DNA of 64,000 nucleotides from Blastocladiella emersonii ATCC 22665 (Eukaryota; Blastocladiomycota; Blastocladiomycetes; Blastocladiales; Blastocladiaceae): assembly GCA_025594325.1 (NCBI GenBank), contig JANHCV010000011.1:930001-994000 (forward strand), given 5' to 3'. Shown piece after piece: positions 40,515 through 50,640 of the stretch. The translations under genes were made by a program, and so were the position numbers. The notes below the pieces were generated by a model. It did no database searches. It was not told where the DNA came from and saw only the letters and a list, made by a program, of their open reading frames with translations. The first letter of the stretch is position 1; the number at the start of each line of letters is the position of its first letter.

Positions 40515-40613
40515 GCTTCTGCTACGCTCACTTCACTTCCTCCCTCCCTACTCACTCACTAACTGGTTTGGCTGGCTGGCTGGCGCTAGAGCGCAACGGA
40601 AAACAAAACGTGA

Positions 40614-40685
40614 TGCCGCCTGGGAGGATCGAACACCCGGCCTTTGCTTTACGAGAGCAACGCTCTGCCACTGAGCTAAGGCGGC
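40614..40685 (-). tRNA. tRNA-Thr (CGT), copy 1
   Basis: The minus strand reads GCCGCCTTAGCTCAGTGGCA onward, with anticodon loop CTCGTAA (anticodon CGT), T-loop GTTCGATCC and acceptor GGCGGC. It is 72 nt without an intron. The sequence is identical to the copy at 41378. Confidence 0.93.
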
Positions 40686-40689
40686 CTGT

Positions 40690-41377
40690 GATTGAAGTCC
40701 ACAGTTTCGGATCCTATTTGGGTCAACTGAAGCAATCGGCGCGAAGCAAGCAACTTCCACGAACGTGCTGTACAACAATCAAGCAAGAATCTTTGGCAAC
40801 CGTGCTCAACGAGCGAGCCGTACTCGCCGAGTACGGACTGGATCAAGCGGTCTTTGTCTTTGGCCACATCTGGGAGTCAGTTTGGTTGGTCGCTCAGCTA
40901 CAAACCTCGCTCCTGTGGGATTTCCGCGTTCAAGTAAAGCCATGAAAATTCACGAGCTGTACAGCTAGTCAGAGGGGTGTATTCTTCGATCTGGCCCTGA
41001 ATCATGGCTGGGTGAGGGGATAGAGAATGACAAAATGGAGTATGATGCTGCAGGAGCGCGACTGGTAGCGAGGCGGTTACGGGCGAGAGCATGCGAGATT
41101 AGGTGGACGATCACCACGATCACCACCGCATGAACGACGCGTAACAACCCCCCTGGCCCGCTTCACCCAGTTCTCTAAGCTCAAGAATCTCAGCATGGCC
41201 ACACTGGTCAGCAACTACCGCGATTGGCATGCCGAGCTGAAGAACGAGCGAGTGAAACCGTGGCTTTGGAGGGTTCTAGATCGATTGATTTGTCTCAATC
41301 TAGTTGACCACGTGATGTATCTGCTGATGGAATACGACCTTCGGTCTTTGTTACGCAACAATGACGCAGGAGAGCGA
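40690..41377. other. Spacer between inverted tRNA-Thr genes
   Basis: This 0.69-kb spacer has lower GC than the host genes and no supported gene. An ORF from 41195 runs into the tRNA and is not credible. Confidence 0.4.
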
Positions 41378-41449
41378 GCCGCCTTAGCTCAGTGGCAGAG
41401 CGTTGCTCTCGTAAAGCAAAGGCCGGGTGTTCGATCCTCCCAGGCGGCA
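41378..41449 (+). tRNA. tRNA-Thr (CGT), copy 2
   Basis: This is a plus-strand copy identical to the gene at 40614-40685. A T5 run follows at 41453-41458 as a Pol III stop. Confidence 0.93.
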
Positions 41450-41459
41450 GTACTTTTTC

Positions 41460-41780
41460 TCCTTTGTCTTGATCGCATGAGCGAGCATGTGCGCACCTTT
41501 TGCTCTTCCCTCGAGCTTGCGAACTTGTTGGACCAGTCTCTCAAACTTGATGGCAGTTGTTTTTGACCACGCCTCGTGCGCACAGTGCACGCTCTCCCAA
41601 TGCAGTGTGTTTGCTCATCTTGTAGCCATAAAGACACAACGTTGTTGCCCTGGGCTTCCCGCGCGATGTTCACGGGAATGATCTCGCTGTCACCCTTGTC
41701 ATCGTTCCCCATGCCGGTACCCCCAGCACGTCAAAGGTCCACCTGCTCAGGCGTTGCGCTGTTGTCAGCCTCCAAATTGT
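41460..41780 (-). mobile_element. Helitron fragment, left of the retrotransposon
   Basis: Reading the minus strand from 47.2 kb and skipping the LTR element, the frame continues without interruption through the target site: ALNLFKNTLRQGSDWHRWIN, then FCNYMNMMPGKLVNN, then LEADNSATPEQVDL. This resembles the segment of Helitron Rep-helicase proteins that lies between the Rep and helicase parts. The left piece therefore belongs to the same Helitron as 47076-49930. Its far end near the tRNA-Thr gene is not defined. Confidence 0.5.
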
Positions 41781-41957
41781 TAGTGTCACGGTTCAGTGAT
41801 CCAACAGCTCGGGCTGGTGGCGCGGGCTGGTGGCGCAGTCCCTCATAAGCCGAGCGTTGCCCTCGCTCTCCCTCTCTCTTGTCATTCGTGATACAATCCT
41901 TCATTATCCGGCTAGTCATTCCTCGTGGCGCAAGACCCTCCCCCTCGGCACCTTACA
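41781..41957 (+). repeat. 5' LTR
   Basis: The LTR runs TAGTGTCACGG...CCTTACA. It is matched by the copy at 46899-47075 with five transition differences, four of them clustered at 41804-41814. Confidence 0.9.
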
Positions 41958-42011
41958 CTTTGTATCACCGTAAAACCCCCTCCAAGCGGTGATTTCTTCC
42001 ACGACGGCAAG

Positions 42012-43088
42012 ATGATAACGCCGGCACAGTTCCTCAAAAAACTGGCGACGTTTGACGTTGCGGCCATCGTCCCCAAGTACCAGCTTGCGCCGTGGCACAA
42101 CCTGGTCATGCCGTACAAGGACAAAGCCAAGCTCGTCTTCCTCGCGCTCAACGTCGCCAGCGACTACTGGCAACTGGGAGTGCCAACCGAGGCCCACGCG
42201 GTCGCGGCTGAGCGGCGTGCTGAGACGGCGGAGCGCCGCGCGTATGCGCTCAAGGTCAAGCTGCGGCAGACGCAGCAGAGCCAGCCGCTCAACGGTATCC
42301 TGCAGGGCGAGCTTGATAGCATCCAGGTCAGCAGCGCGCGCAGGCCGGGCGTGGGCGTTGATGGCTTCACGCTGGCCGCAATGCACGCGCTGATGCGCAT
42401 GAAGTTGGTTGACGGCGTCAACTTCAAGGTCAAGAGCGCCATCACGCAGTACGAGAGTATCCTCCAGCTCACGTTCAACGTCCCAGAGCAGTTCAAGGTT
42501 GCGCACTTCCACGGCAAGCTGACGGGCAAGGTGCTCAAGGCCATGGAGCTGGCAATGGCCGGGTCCAAGTTCGAGGACTACGGCTTGTTCAACGCCTACA
42601 TCTCCCTTGTCAAGTCGACGCAGCCAGCCGAGAAGTTGGAGACCAAGTACGCGCATGAGCTCAAGAACCTCAAGTACGTGCGCAGCGCCATGCCAGCGCG
42701 CGATTTTGTCTCCAAGTTCCGCCAGACCGCGTCCGGTGCAGGCTACTGCGCGCTCAGCAAGCTGGCAATGCAGTTCTACCTGGTGGTCACGGCCGGCAAC
42801 TCGCCGCTGGCCACAGACGTGGCCTTCGCCTCGCTGCGCAAGGGCTGCTGTTTTGACAAGATGGTCAAGCACTTCCTGGTGCACGAGGGCGGGGCGGCGG
42901 GCGTCGCGGCCGAGCTCGTCCCAGACCCAGACGCCATGGACGTTGGCGCGATTTGGCAGCGGGCGGCGGCGCACCAGGGCCGCGCCCTCACCAACATCAA
43001 GTGCTACAACTGCAAGGGCTACGGCCACAAGGCGGCTGATTGCCCGTCGCCCCCACGCTTGTCGTCGGGAAACGCCAGTCGGGCGTAG
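42012..43088 (+). CDS. gag: Gag-like polyprotein of the chromovirus
   Basis: The first ATG of the frame is at 42012, giving about 358 residues; the frame itself is open back into the LTR. The central part is the capsid-like region (DYGLFNAYISLVKSTQPAEK). A CCHC zinc knuckle (CYNCKGYGHKAADC) lies near the C-terminus, with a C-rich stretch just after it. The protein packages element RNA into virus-like particles. It ends at 43088 while the protease continues in the -1 frame from about 43040, so expression of the downstream part would need frameshifting there, or the break is a mutation. Confidence 0.85.
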   Translation: MITPAQFLKKLATFDVAAIVPKYQLAPWHNLVMPYKDKAKLVFLALNVASDYWQLGVPTEAHAVAAERRAETAERRAYALKVKLRQTQQSQPLNGILQGELDSIQVSSARRPGVGVDGFTLAAMHALMRMKLVDGVNFKVKSAITQYESILQLTFNVPEQFKVAHFHGKLTGKVLKAMELAMAGSKFEDYGLFNAYISLVKSTQPAEKLETKYAHELKNLKYVRSAMPARDFVSKFRQTASGAGYCALSKLAMQFYLVVTAGNSPLATDVAFASLRKGCCFDKMVKHFLVHEGGAAGVAAELVPDPDAMDVGAIWQRAAAHQGRALTNIKCYNCKGYGHKAADCPSPPRLSSGNASRA

Positions 43089-46000
43089 CAGAGCAGGCCG
43101 CGACGTCCTCAAAGCCAAAACCTGCGGATTTGGGTGGTACAACAGCGATGGCCACGGCGGCCGCCGCCGCGGACAAGATGTCAGTGCCTGCCAACAAGAA
43201 GAAAAAAATGAACAAAAAGAAGAAACAAAACATGAATGATAAGAAGACTAATGGAAAATCTGTTGCTGCGTACTTTGGTGCACTTGTGCGTCTAGAGATG
43301 GCGCAGGACCACCTGCACCTCAGCGGGCTCCTCGCGCATCCAGGGCTCCGCACGGCGCCAATCCCAACGTTCATGATGCTCAACATGGGCGCGCCGGTTA
43401 ACCTGATCAGCCGCAGGGTGGCCAAGCAGGCCGGGCTCATGCCGAAGCGCCTAGCGCGTCGCATCAACCTCTGCGGTGTTGTCGGGTCCGCGCCGGGCCA
43501 GCGCCAGTACATCTTGCATTACGTGCACGCGGCCGTGTCCGTCACGTCGCCCCAAGTTCCTGCACGCGGCGGTCGCGGGATCCCAAACCGTGTTCGCGGA
43601 CGGCGTTGTGCCTCCTGGCAACGCGTCCAAGCAGAAGCGCGTGGTGGGAGACGCGGGTCGCGCCATCAACATTCCGTGCCTTCATTGCTTGGTTGCGCGC
43701 TTCCTCGTTGTTGACTCTCCCGCGTTTCCGGTGATCATGGGACTTGAATGGATGGTCGCAAACGGCGCGAAGCCGGATCCGCGCTTGGCCACGGTCAAGA
43801 TTGACGGCGCGTGCACTGGTCGCTGCGGGTGCCCACCCGCCCAGCGCGTCACGGTGGCCACGGTCGCACTGCGCGTCGACCTTGACCCGCTCGCGTGGGA
43901 CGAGGCGCACGGCCCGCCCAAGGCGCCAGATGACGCGGCGCTGAAGCGCGTGCTGCCCGCCAAGTACCTCAAGTGGGCGCATGTCTTTGATGCCGCTGCG
44001 GCGTCCGCGCTCCCGCCGCACCAACTGTACAACTGCGAGATCGAGCTCATTGAGGGCGCCAAGGTGCCGTTCCTGCCCATCTACGCCCTGTCGCAGCCCA
44101 AACTTGAGGAGCTGCGCAAGACCATCAACAAGAACCTCGCGCGCGGCTTCATCCGCCCATTGCGGTCGCCAGCTGGCGCGCCAATCATGTTCGTGCCCAA
44201 GGAGGACGGGTCGCGCCGCATGTGCGTGGACTACCGCCGCCTCAACGCGCTGACGGTCAAGAACCGCTACGCGCTGCCGCTCATCGTGGAGCTCATGAAC
44301 CAAGTGCAGGGCGCGCGCATCTTCACCAAGTTCGACCTGCGCGGCGCGTACAACCTGGTCCGCATCCGCGAGGGCAACGAGTGGAAGACGGCGTTCCGCA
44401 CGCGCTATGGACATTATGAATGGATGGTGATGCCGTTTGGGCTGACCAACGCGCCGGCCGCGTTCCAGGCGTTTGTCAACAATGTGTTCCGCGACCTGCT
44501 TGACCGCCGCAGCGTTCTCGTGTACCTGGACACCATCCTCCTCTTCAGCGAGGACCCCAAAGAGCACACAGCGCTTGTCAAGGAGGTGCTGCAGCGGCTC
44601 GCCAACAACAAGCTGTATGTCAAGCTTGAGAAGTGCGAATTCGACGTGACGCGCGTCAAGTACCTCGGCCACATCCTGACCACTGAGGGCGTCGAGATGG
44701 ACCCGGCCAAGGTCCGCGCCGTGACCGAGTGGCCCGCGCCACGGACAGTCAAGGAGGTGCAGGCGTTCCTGGGCCTCGCCAACTGCTACCGCCGCTTCAT
44801 CCCCGAGTTCTTGGAACTGACCATCCCGCTCACCCGTCTTACGCAGAAAGACACGCCGTGGCAGTGGGGCGACACCGAGGCGGCGGCCTTTGCAGCCATC
44901 AAGACGTGGTTTGCGTCCGACCAGTTCCTCGCGCACCCCGACCCCTCAAAACCGTTCATTGTTGAGGCCGACGCGTCCAACTTCGCCATTGGGTGCGTCC
45001 TGTCGCAGGTTGACAATGAGGGCACGCTGTGGCCGGTCGCGTTCCACTTGCGCGCGCTCAAGGCGGCGGGGCTGAATTATCCCATCTTGGATAAGGAGCT
45101 GCTCGCCATCAAGGTCGCGTTTGAGATCTGGCGCCACCACCTCGAGGGCGCGCAGCACCCGGTTGAGGTGTACACAGACCACAAGAACCTCGAGCACTTT
45201 CGCACCATGACAGTCAAGTCGCAGCGGCACGCGCAGTGGGCACTGTTCCTTGAGCGGTTTTTGTTCTGGTTCACATACCGGCCCGGCGCAATCAACAGGC
45301 GCGCCAACGCGCTCTTGCGCCGCGCTGACTACGAGGCGCGCGACAACCCAATGCTTGGCCGCTCGATTGTCCCCGCCACGTTGCTCACGGTTGGCGCCAC
45401 GCTGGGCACGTCAGCGGGCAATGGCAAGGGGGAGGAGGACGGCAACCCGACCCACACGGCGATTCTGGACGGCATGCGCGACGACAAGTACGCGCAGAAG
45501 GTGCGGCGCAACCAGGCCAAGTACCCGCAGCTCGAGGTCGACCTCGATGGGTTCATCTGGCGCGAGGCCAAGCTGTACGTGCCTGCGGGCATCACGCGCA
45601 CACACGTGCTCAAGGAGGCGCACTCAACGCGGGTCGCGGGACATTTTGGCGTCGCGCGCACCATCAACCTGGTCGAGTGGTCGTACTGGTGGCCCAGGAT
45701 GCGCCGCGAGGTCGACCTGTTTGTCAAGTCGTGCCTCACCTGCGCGCGGGCCAAGGTGCCGCGTCATTGACCCGACGGCGAGCTGCAGCCACTGCCCACG
45801 CTGTCGCGGCTGTGGTCGTCGGTCTCCATGGACTTCATCACGGACCTGCCGCGCAGCAAGGGCATGACGTGCATCATGGTCGTGGTCGACTGGTTCTCCA
45901 AGATGACGCACTTCATCCCGCTCGCCGCGCTCCCAACGGCCGCCACGACTGCCAACGCCTTCATCAAGCACGTGGTGTGGCTGCACGGGCTGCCCGATGA

Positions 46001-46901
46001 CATTGTCTCAGACCGCGGGTTGCAGTTCACGTCGCGGTTCTGGTCAGCCATGTGCAAGTCGCTTGAGATCAAGGCCAAGCTCTCAACGGCGTACCAGCAG
46101 ACCAATGGGCAGACCAAGCGCATGAACCAGACCTTTGAGGTGTACCTGCGCATGTTCGCCAACGAGGACCAGTCAAACTGGGCCGAGCTGCTGCAGTACG
46201 CCAAGATGGCCATCAACAACACAGTCAACAAGTCAACGGGCATGTCGCCGTTCAAGGCCAACTACTTGTTTGACCCGCGGCTCTTGGCCGCGCCAGTGCG
46301 GTTGGATTGGGTCCCGTCGGCCGCCGCGCTGGCCAAGCGCATCGCTGACATCCAGGGCAAGCTGCGCGAGAAGGTCGAGCGCGCCAAGGAGCTGTACAAG
46401 AAGCACGCTGACTGCCGCCGCCACAAGGGCCCCAACTACAAGGTTGGCGACATGGTGCTGCTGAGCACCAAGAACCTGCGCGTCAACGTGCCCAAGGCCA
46501 AGCTCGGGCCCAAGTACATGGAGCCGCTCAAGATTGTGCGCCTCATCCGGAAATTGGCCATCGAGCTTGAGCTGCCGCCGACCATGGCGCGCGTCCATCC
46601 CATGTTCCACGTCTCGCTCATCAAGCCAATTGACAAGCACAACGAGGAGGCGTTCCCGGGCCGCGCACTGCCGCCGCCAACGCTGTACGCCGTCAACGGG
46701 CACGAGGAGTGGATGGTCGAGGCGATCTGCAACGCGCGCAAGGTCAGCTGCAGCGTCAAGTACCTGCTCAAGTGGCACAGCTGCCCTGAGGACAACAACA
46801 CCTGGGAGCCGTACGCGAACCTCAAGCACCTTGAGCTGCTTGCTGAGTTCCACGCGCAGAACCTGTCAAAACCCGACCTGTGGAGGGGGAAGGGGAGATA
46901 G
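43089..46901 (+). pseudogene. pol: Chromovirus pol (protease-RT-RNaseH-integrase-chromodomain), broken
   Basis: The protease region is in the -1 frame up to about 43550 and the rest is back in the gag frame, so there is an indel near 43550. The protease site reads NMGAPVNL where a D-T/S-G triad is expected. RT blocks are clear (SRRMCVDYRRLNALTVKNRY, FTKFDLRGAYNL, MPFGLTNAPAAFQ), but the YxDD box reads YLDT. RNase H (EADASNFAIGCVLSQ) and the integrase HHCC domain follow. An in-frame TGA at 45768-45770 interrupts the frame before SMDFITDLP. The usual QTDGQTERVNQ-type block reads QTNGQTKRMNQ, replacing the catalytic Glu. A chromodomain (YLLKWHSCPEDNNTWEPYAN) ends the protein, and its TAG stop is the first three bases of the 3' LTR. 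Confidence 0.9.
46882..46898 (+). promoter_or_regulatory. Polypurine tract
   Basis: GGAGGGGGAAGGGGAGA directly abuts the 3' LTR, as needed for plus-strand priming. Confidence 0.85.
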
Positions 46902-47075
46902 TGTCACGGTTCAGTGATCTGACGGCTTGGGCTGGTGGCGCGGGCTGGTGGCGCAGTCCCTCATAAGCCGAGCGTTGCCCTCGCTCTCCCTCTCTCTTGT
47001 CATTCGTGATACAATCCTTCATTATCCGGCTAGTCATTCCTCGTGGCGCAAGACCCTCCCCCTCAGCACCTTACA
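46899..47075 (+). repeat. 3' LTR
   Basis: This is the 177-bp partner of the 5' LTR, followed directly by the ATTGT target duplication. Confidence 0.9.
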
Positions 47076-49930
47076 ATTGTTGACTAGCTTGCCAGGCATC
47101 ATGTTCATGTAGTTGCAGAAGTGGTTGATCCACCTGTGCCAGTCGCTGCCCTGCCTGAGCGTGTTCTTGAAGAGATTGAGCGCTGAACCATACACTCCTC
47201 AAGGAGTCAACTGCCAACTTGTCTCTAAAGAACCTTGCGCTGGTGACGTGCACCATGTGCGCAATGCTCAAGTGTTGCTGCAAGTCATGATGGTGCCCAA
47301 GGCGGCCACTACCACCAAGTTCCTCAATCTCTTGAAGTCCATGCCCGCGCCAAACCCTCTCCCTGTTCCCAGCACGTTTGGCCTGCCTTGTCCTTATGTC
47401 TGGCTGCCATGACGGGCTAGTATCCCGCCAGAGTGGAACAACGTTGCTCTGCACAACACTGGGGATCGCTCTAGATGGCAGTACGTCCTCTCATCCTTCT
47501 GACCCTGCTCACCCTTTGCATAGACTGCGCCATCCACAAGACGTGCAAGGACTCACTAGACTGAGGCAAGCTGCCTGTGATCTCCCCTGCAAACATTGGC
47601 GATCCTGGCAATCGCCCCAAGTGCCTCAAGATTTTGACGCGCGTCAAGGAGGTTTTGATCTTGCGCGTTCACCCCATGATCTATGTCTTCAAGTTTGGGT
47701 ACAGCTGCAACAAGCGTACGCACCAGCCCTTCATGAAGGGCAACTGCATTGCGTTCCTGCAAAACACGCAGAGAAGCTTTGAGGCCATGTTGCTGGTAGT
47801 TGGGGATGTGGGCAAAGCTGTATGTTGTGTATACCCACGTCTCCTTGCCCTTGCGGATCAGGTCAAGCGCAATCTGCTGGCTGCTGATTTTGCAAGACGT
47901 TGTTGAGCAGTTGACAAGTCCGCACAGGATGGAGCCAGCTGCAAGAGGGAGCAGCACCACCAAGTTGAGTTGGCACTTGCGCAGCTTCTTGGCATGCTTG
48001 AGGAGGGCGTACATGTTGGACAAGGATGGTGGCAAGTTGGCAACGTAGTTGGTGATGTAGTAGATGACGTTGGCGGGGTTGGCAGCTGGCTAGGTTCTTG
48101 ATGTCCATGTTTGGATGGTCAGGTTGTACAAGTTGATCCAGTGGTGCAATCGCCAGTGGACTGCAACAGCCTTGAGCTCACCCGTTTCTGGATCTGGAAC
48201 GAGCTTGATGAGCGTCACCTTGTGGACAATCTTGCCATTGGTGCCAAAGTGGAACCAACAAAGTAGCAGCTCACCTGGCTGCACGTTCTTGTAGCACATG
48301 CACCTGTGCTTGTGCATCATGCCTTCCTGGAGGGCGTGGTTCATTGATGGCTGTGTCAAACAACTTGGGCAAACTGGTCCACGCTGGATGCTTGCTGCCC
48401 GTGAGGTCAAAGGGCTTCCACGTGCCTGCAAGCTTGCCAACTGTTGTGCACCAGACCGGAGCCACTTCGCCGGGTTGCATGCTGTGGAGCAGACCAGCTG
48501 CACGTTGACTTGCACACAAGAACTGTGTGAGTGGCAGCGCTGCAGCGGGAGGTACGCCGCAGCACACGCGTCTATTGTCAAGCAAATATAGGCCGTTGCT
48601 GACAACGCCATCAAGGTACGCAGTGATGCAGTCGAGGTACAGTTGACTAAGTAGCTGGATGTTGTGTTCAATCTTGGCCTGACTTGGCACGTTGGGGCTT
48701 TTGACAAGGACATGGATGTGCAGCGTGCTGCGCCCCTGCGTGCGCCTCGATGATGCCATAGTACCCCTTGATGGGACCAAGAACGCCAGGTCGCTGAGCT
48801 GTGCCCATGATCAGGTTGTTGAGGATTGTTGTGATGACTGTGTTGAAGTAACAACTCGCCTCCCACTCTGAAATCCGTCTGCCTGCGCTTGCAATCAAAC
48901 AAACGCCACCTTCCACAAACGTGCTGCTTGCCCTGCTGCTCGCCCACCCGTCCGCTGGCCCCTCCCTCCCATAAGATCCCCGCCCTCCCCTGCCCCTCCC
49001 CTCCACGCTTGCCACGATGCCCTACTTGACAATGCCATAGTACCTCTCAATGGGACTGAGAACGCTGGGTCACTGAGACGTGCCCATGATCAGGTCATCA
49101 AAGATGGTTGTGACAACTGTGTCAAAAAACCAATTGGCAGCCACTGGATTGCGTGCCGCAAACACTCAACGCTTGTGCGCCTGTGCAAACTTTCTGTCCA
49201 TGTCCATGACAAAGTTGCGCAAGAAACCCGCCATGATGGCAACAATTTGCGAGTTGACGTCATACGGGTTGAGCGTCACAAAAAAGTCTGGCAGGCCCAA
49301 GAAGAGAACAGGGCGCGCATCTCCTGCCGCCTGGTTTGCAGCCAGCTTGGAGATCTGGGTGCGCGGGCGCCGGCGATCTGGACCCATTGAAGGAGACTAC
49401 AAACTTGACCATTGAGCTGCACTGTCTTACCCTGCTTGGCAAGCTCAAGGTTTGTGTCCAGCGTGGCAAGCAAGATGCCATCCATGGTCGCTGCGGATGT
49501 GTTGTAGAGTGTGCAAGGAACACAACACCACGTCTCAGACCCAATGAGCTTCTTGAGGATCATGTTGTTCACGACAGACATGAAGGTGCTGTGCTCAGCA
49601 AAACGACTGTCTGTGTTTAGGAGGAGCGCTTGAGCGTGGCTGCGCCACGGTGCGCGCTTGTGGTTGAACCCGCCAGCGCTGTACAGGAAGTGCACTGGAA
49701 ACGCCATGGCCGTGAGCCTGATTGAGTACTCGCTCACAGGCATCAAGCCCATAGGCACCTGCAGCACTTGAGCAGGCAGATCAGTTGAGCCACAGCCTGC
49801 GCCGCCGGGTCGCGTGTTCATGATTATGTAGAGTTGTTGGAGGGACTGCACAACGACTGAGTTGTTGTTGTTTGGGTTGCGGAACACGCCAACCAACTCA
49901 AAGAGCGCTACGGCGAGGTGATCAAGTCAG
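47076..49930 (-). mobile_element. Degenerate Helitron Rep/helicase remnant
   Basis: Frame-shifted minus-strand pieces follow Helitron Rep order. About 49896-49500 has AFPVHFLYSAGGFNHKRAPW, then NTDSRFAEHSTFMSVVNNMI. About 49300-49200 has LFLGLPDFFVTLNPYDVNSQ. About 49165-49080 has RNPVAANWFFDTVVTTIFDD. About 48850-48740 has RPGVLGPIKGYYGIIEA and the HUH motif LHIHVLV. About 48300-48100 has HKHRCMCYKNV, then DPETGEL and LHHWINLYN. About 48085-47850 has ANVIYYITNYVANLPPS and KISSQQIALDLIRKG. The protein would nick and replicate the element by rolling circle. Several frameshifts, stops and an internal duplication make it inactive. The helicase part is not seen. Confidence 0.75.
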
Positions 49931-50395
49931 TGATCAGGCCGTGTTTCAGGTTGTGCCACGGCACATGAGTGGCGCATGGCGAGAGCAAGTCGCGTACCCT
50001 CGAGTCAAGGGTTGCATGGACTCAGTACCTACCCGTAGGTAACTGGTAGGTATACACCTTTTCAGCTCAGTTTTGGAGGTACAATGTACAGAAATTTTTT
50101 TTCAGGGACCCTCCCCAAAGGTATCAGGTACTGCGATTTTGGGGTAGGTATTGTCCAGCATTTTACACAGGAAGGTACAAGGTATTGAGGTTTTGGCGGG
50201 AGGGTAGGTACAAGGTACTGGCTTCCTGAGAAGCCAAGGTACTGGGTATCAGTGCGGGAACCTGTGTTTGAGGAGATCAACCATTGTTATTGCAGGCTAG
50301 GAAAGATCTTGGGATTAATAACGATGGGACGAAGGAATAAGGTAAAGCGGGGCTCAATAAGCTCAACCTGTTTGTTGACAACTAGATCTATGGCA
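49931..50395. other. AT-richer region with repeated GGTA(C) motifs
   Basis: No gene is seen. Between 50025 and 50260 there are many imperfect copies of AGGTACAAGGTACTGG-like and GGTAGGTA strings. The region separates the Helitron remnant from the 26-bp array. Confidence 0.45.
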
Positions 50396-50640
50396 CATCA
50401 GCTTGCAAGGTGATGGGTGCACATAACCTCACAAGCTGATAGGTGCACATCAGCTCACAAGTTGATGGGTGCACATTGGCTCACAAGCTGATGGGTGCAC
50501 ATCAGCTCACAAGCTGATGGGTGCACATTGGCTCACAAGCTGATGGGTGCACATCAGCTCACAGGTTATGGGTGCACATCAGCTCACGGGTTATGGGTGC
50601 ACATCAGCTCACAAGCTGATGGGTGCACATCAGCTCATGA
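50396..50640. repeat. 26-bp tandem repeat, about 9 copies
   Basis: The unit is close to GCACATCAGCTCACAAGCTG plus ATGGGT. Starts such as 50471, 50497, 50523 and 50549 are exactly 26 bp apart. Some units have TTGG in place of CAG, and two carry a shortened ...CAGGTTATGGGT form. Each unit holds the short palindrome CAGCTxxxxxAGCTG. Confidence 0.9.

Larger units (their letters stand above)
41781..47075 (+). mobile_element. Ty3/gypsy chromovirus (LTR retrotransposon), inactive
   Basis: A 5.3-kb element has two 177-bp LTRs (about 97% identical, five transitions) and a 5-bp target duplication ATTGT at 41776-41780 and 47076-47080. A gag frame with a CCHC knuckle, protease, RT, RNase H, integrase and C-terminal chromodomain follow in Ty3 order. 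The coding part has a frame break near 43550, an in-frame stop at 45768 and changed catalytic residues. The element lies inside a Helitron reading frame. Confidence 0.93.

Noticed and set aside
41195-41566. ORF of 123 residues between the tRNA genes
   Set aside because: It reads straight through the tRNA-Thr gene and has no protein signature.
41784-41957. LTR start at TGTCACGG (TG...CA rule)
   Set aside because: Starting three bases earlier (TAG) gives a perfect 5-bp target duplication and places the pol stop exactly at the LTR start. The flanks allow a 1-2 base ambiguity (AATTGTT on both sides).
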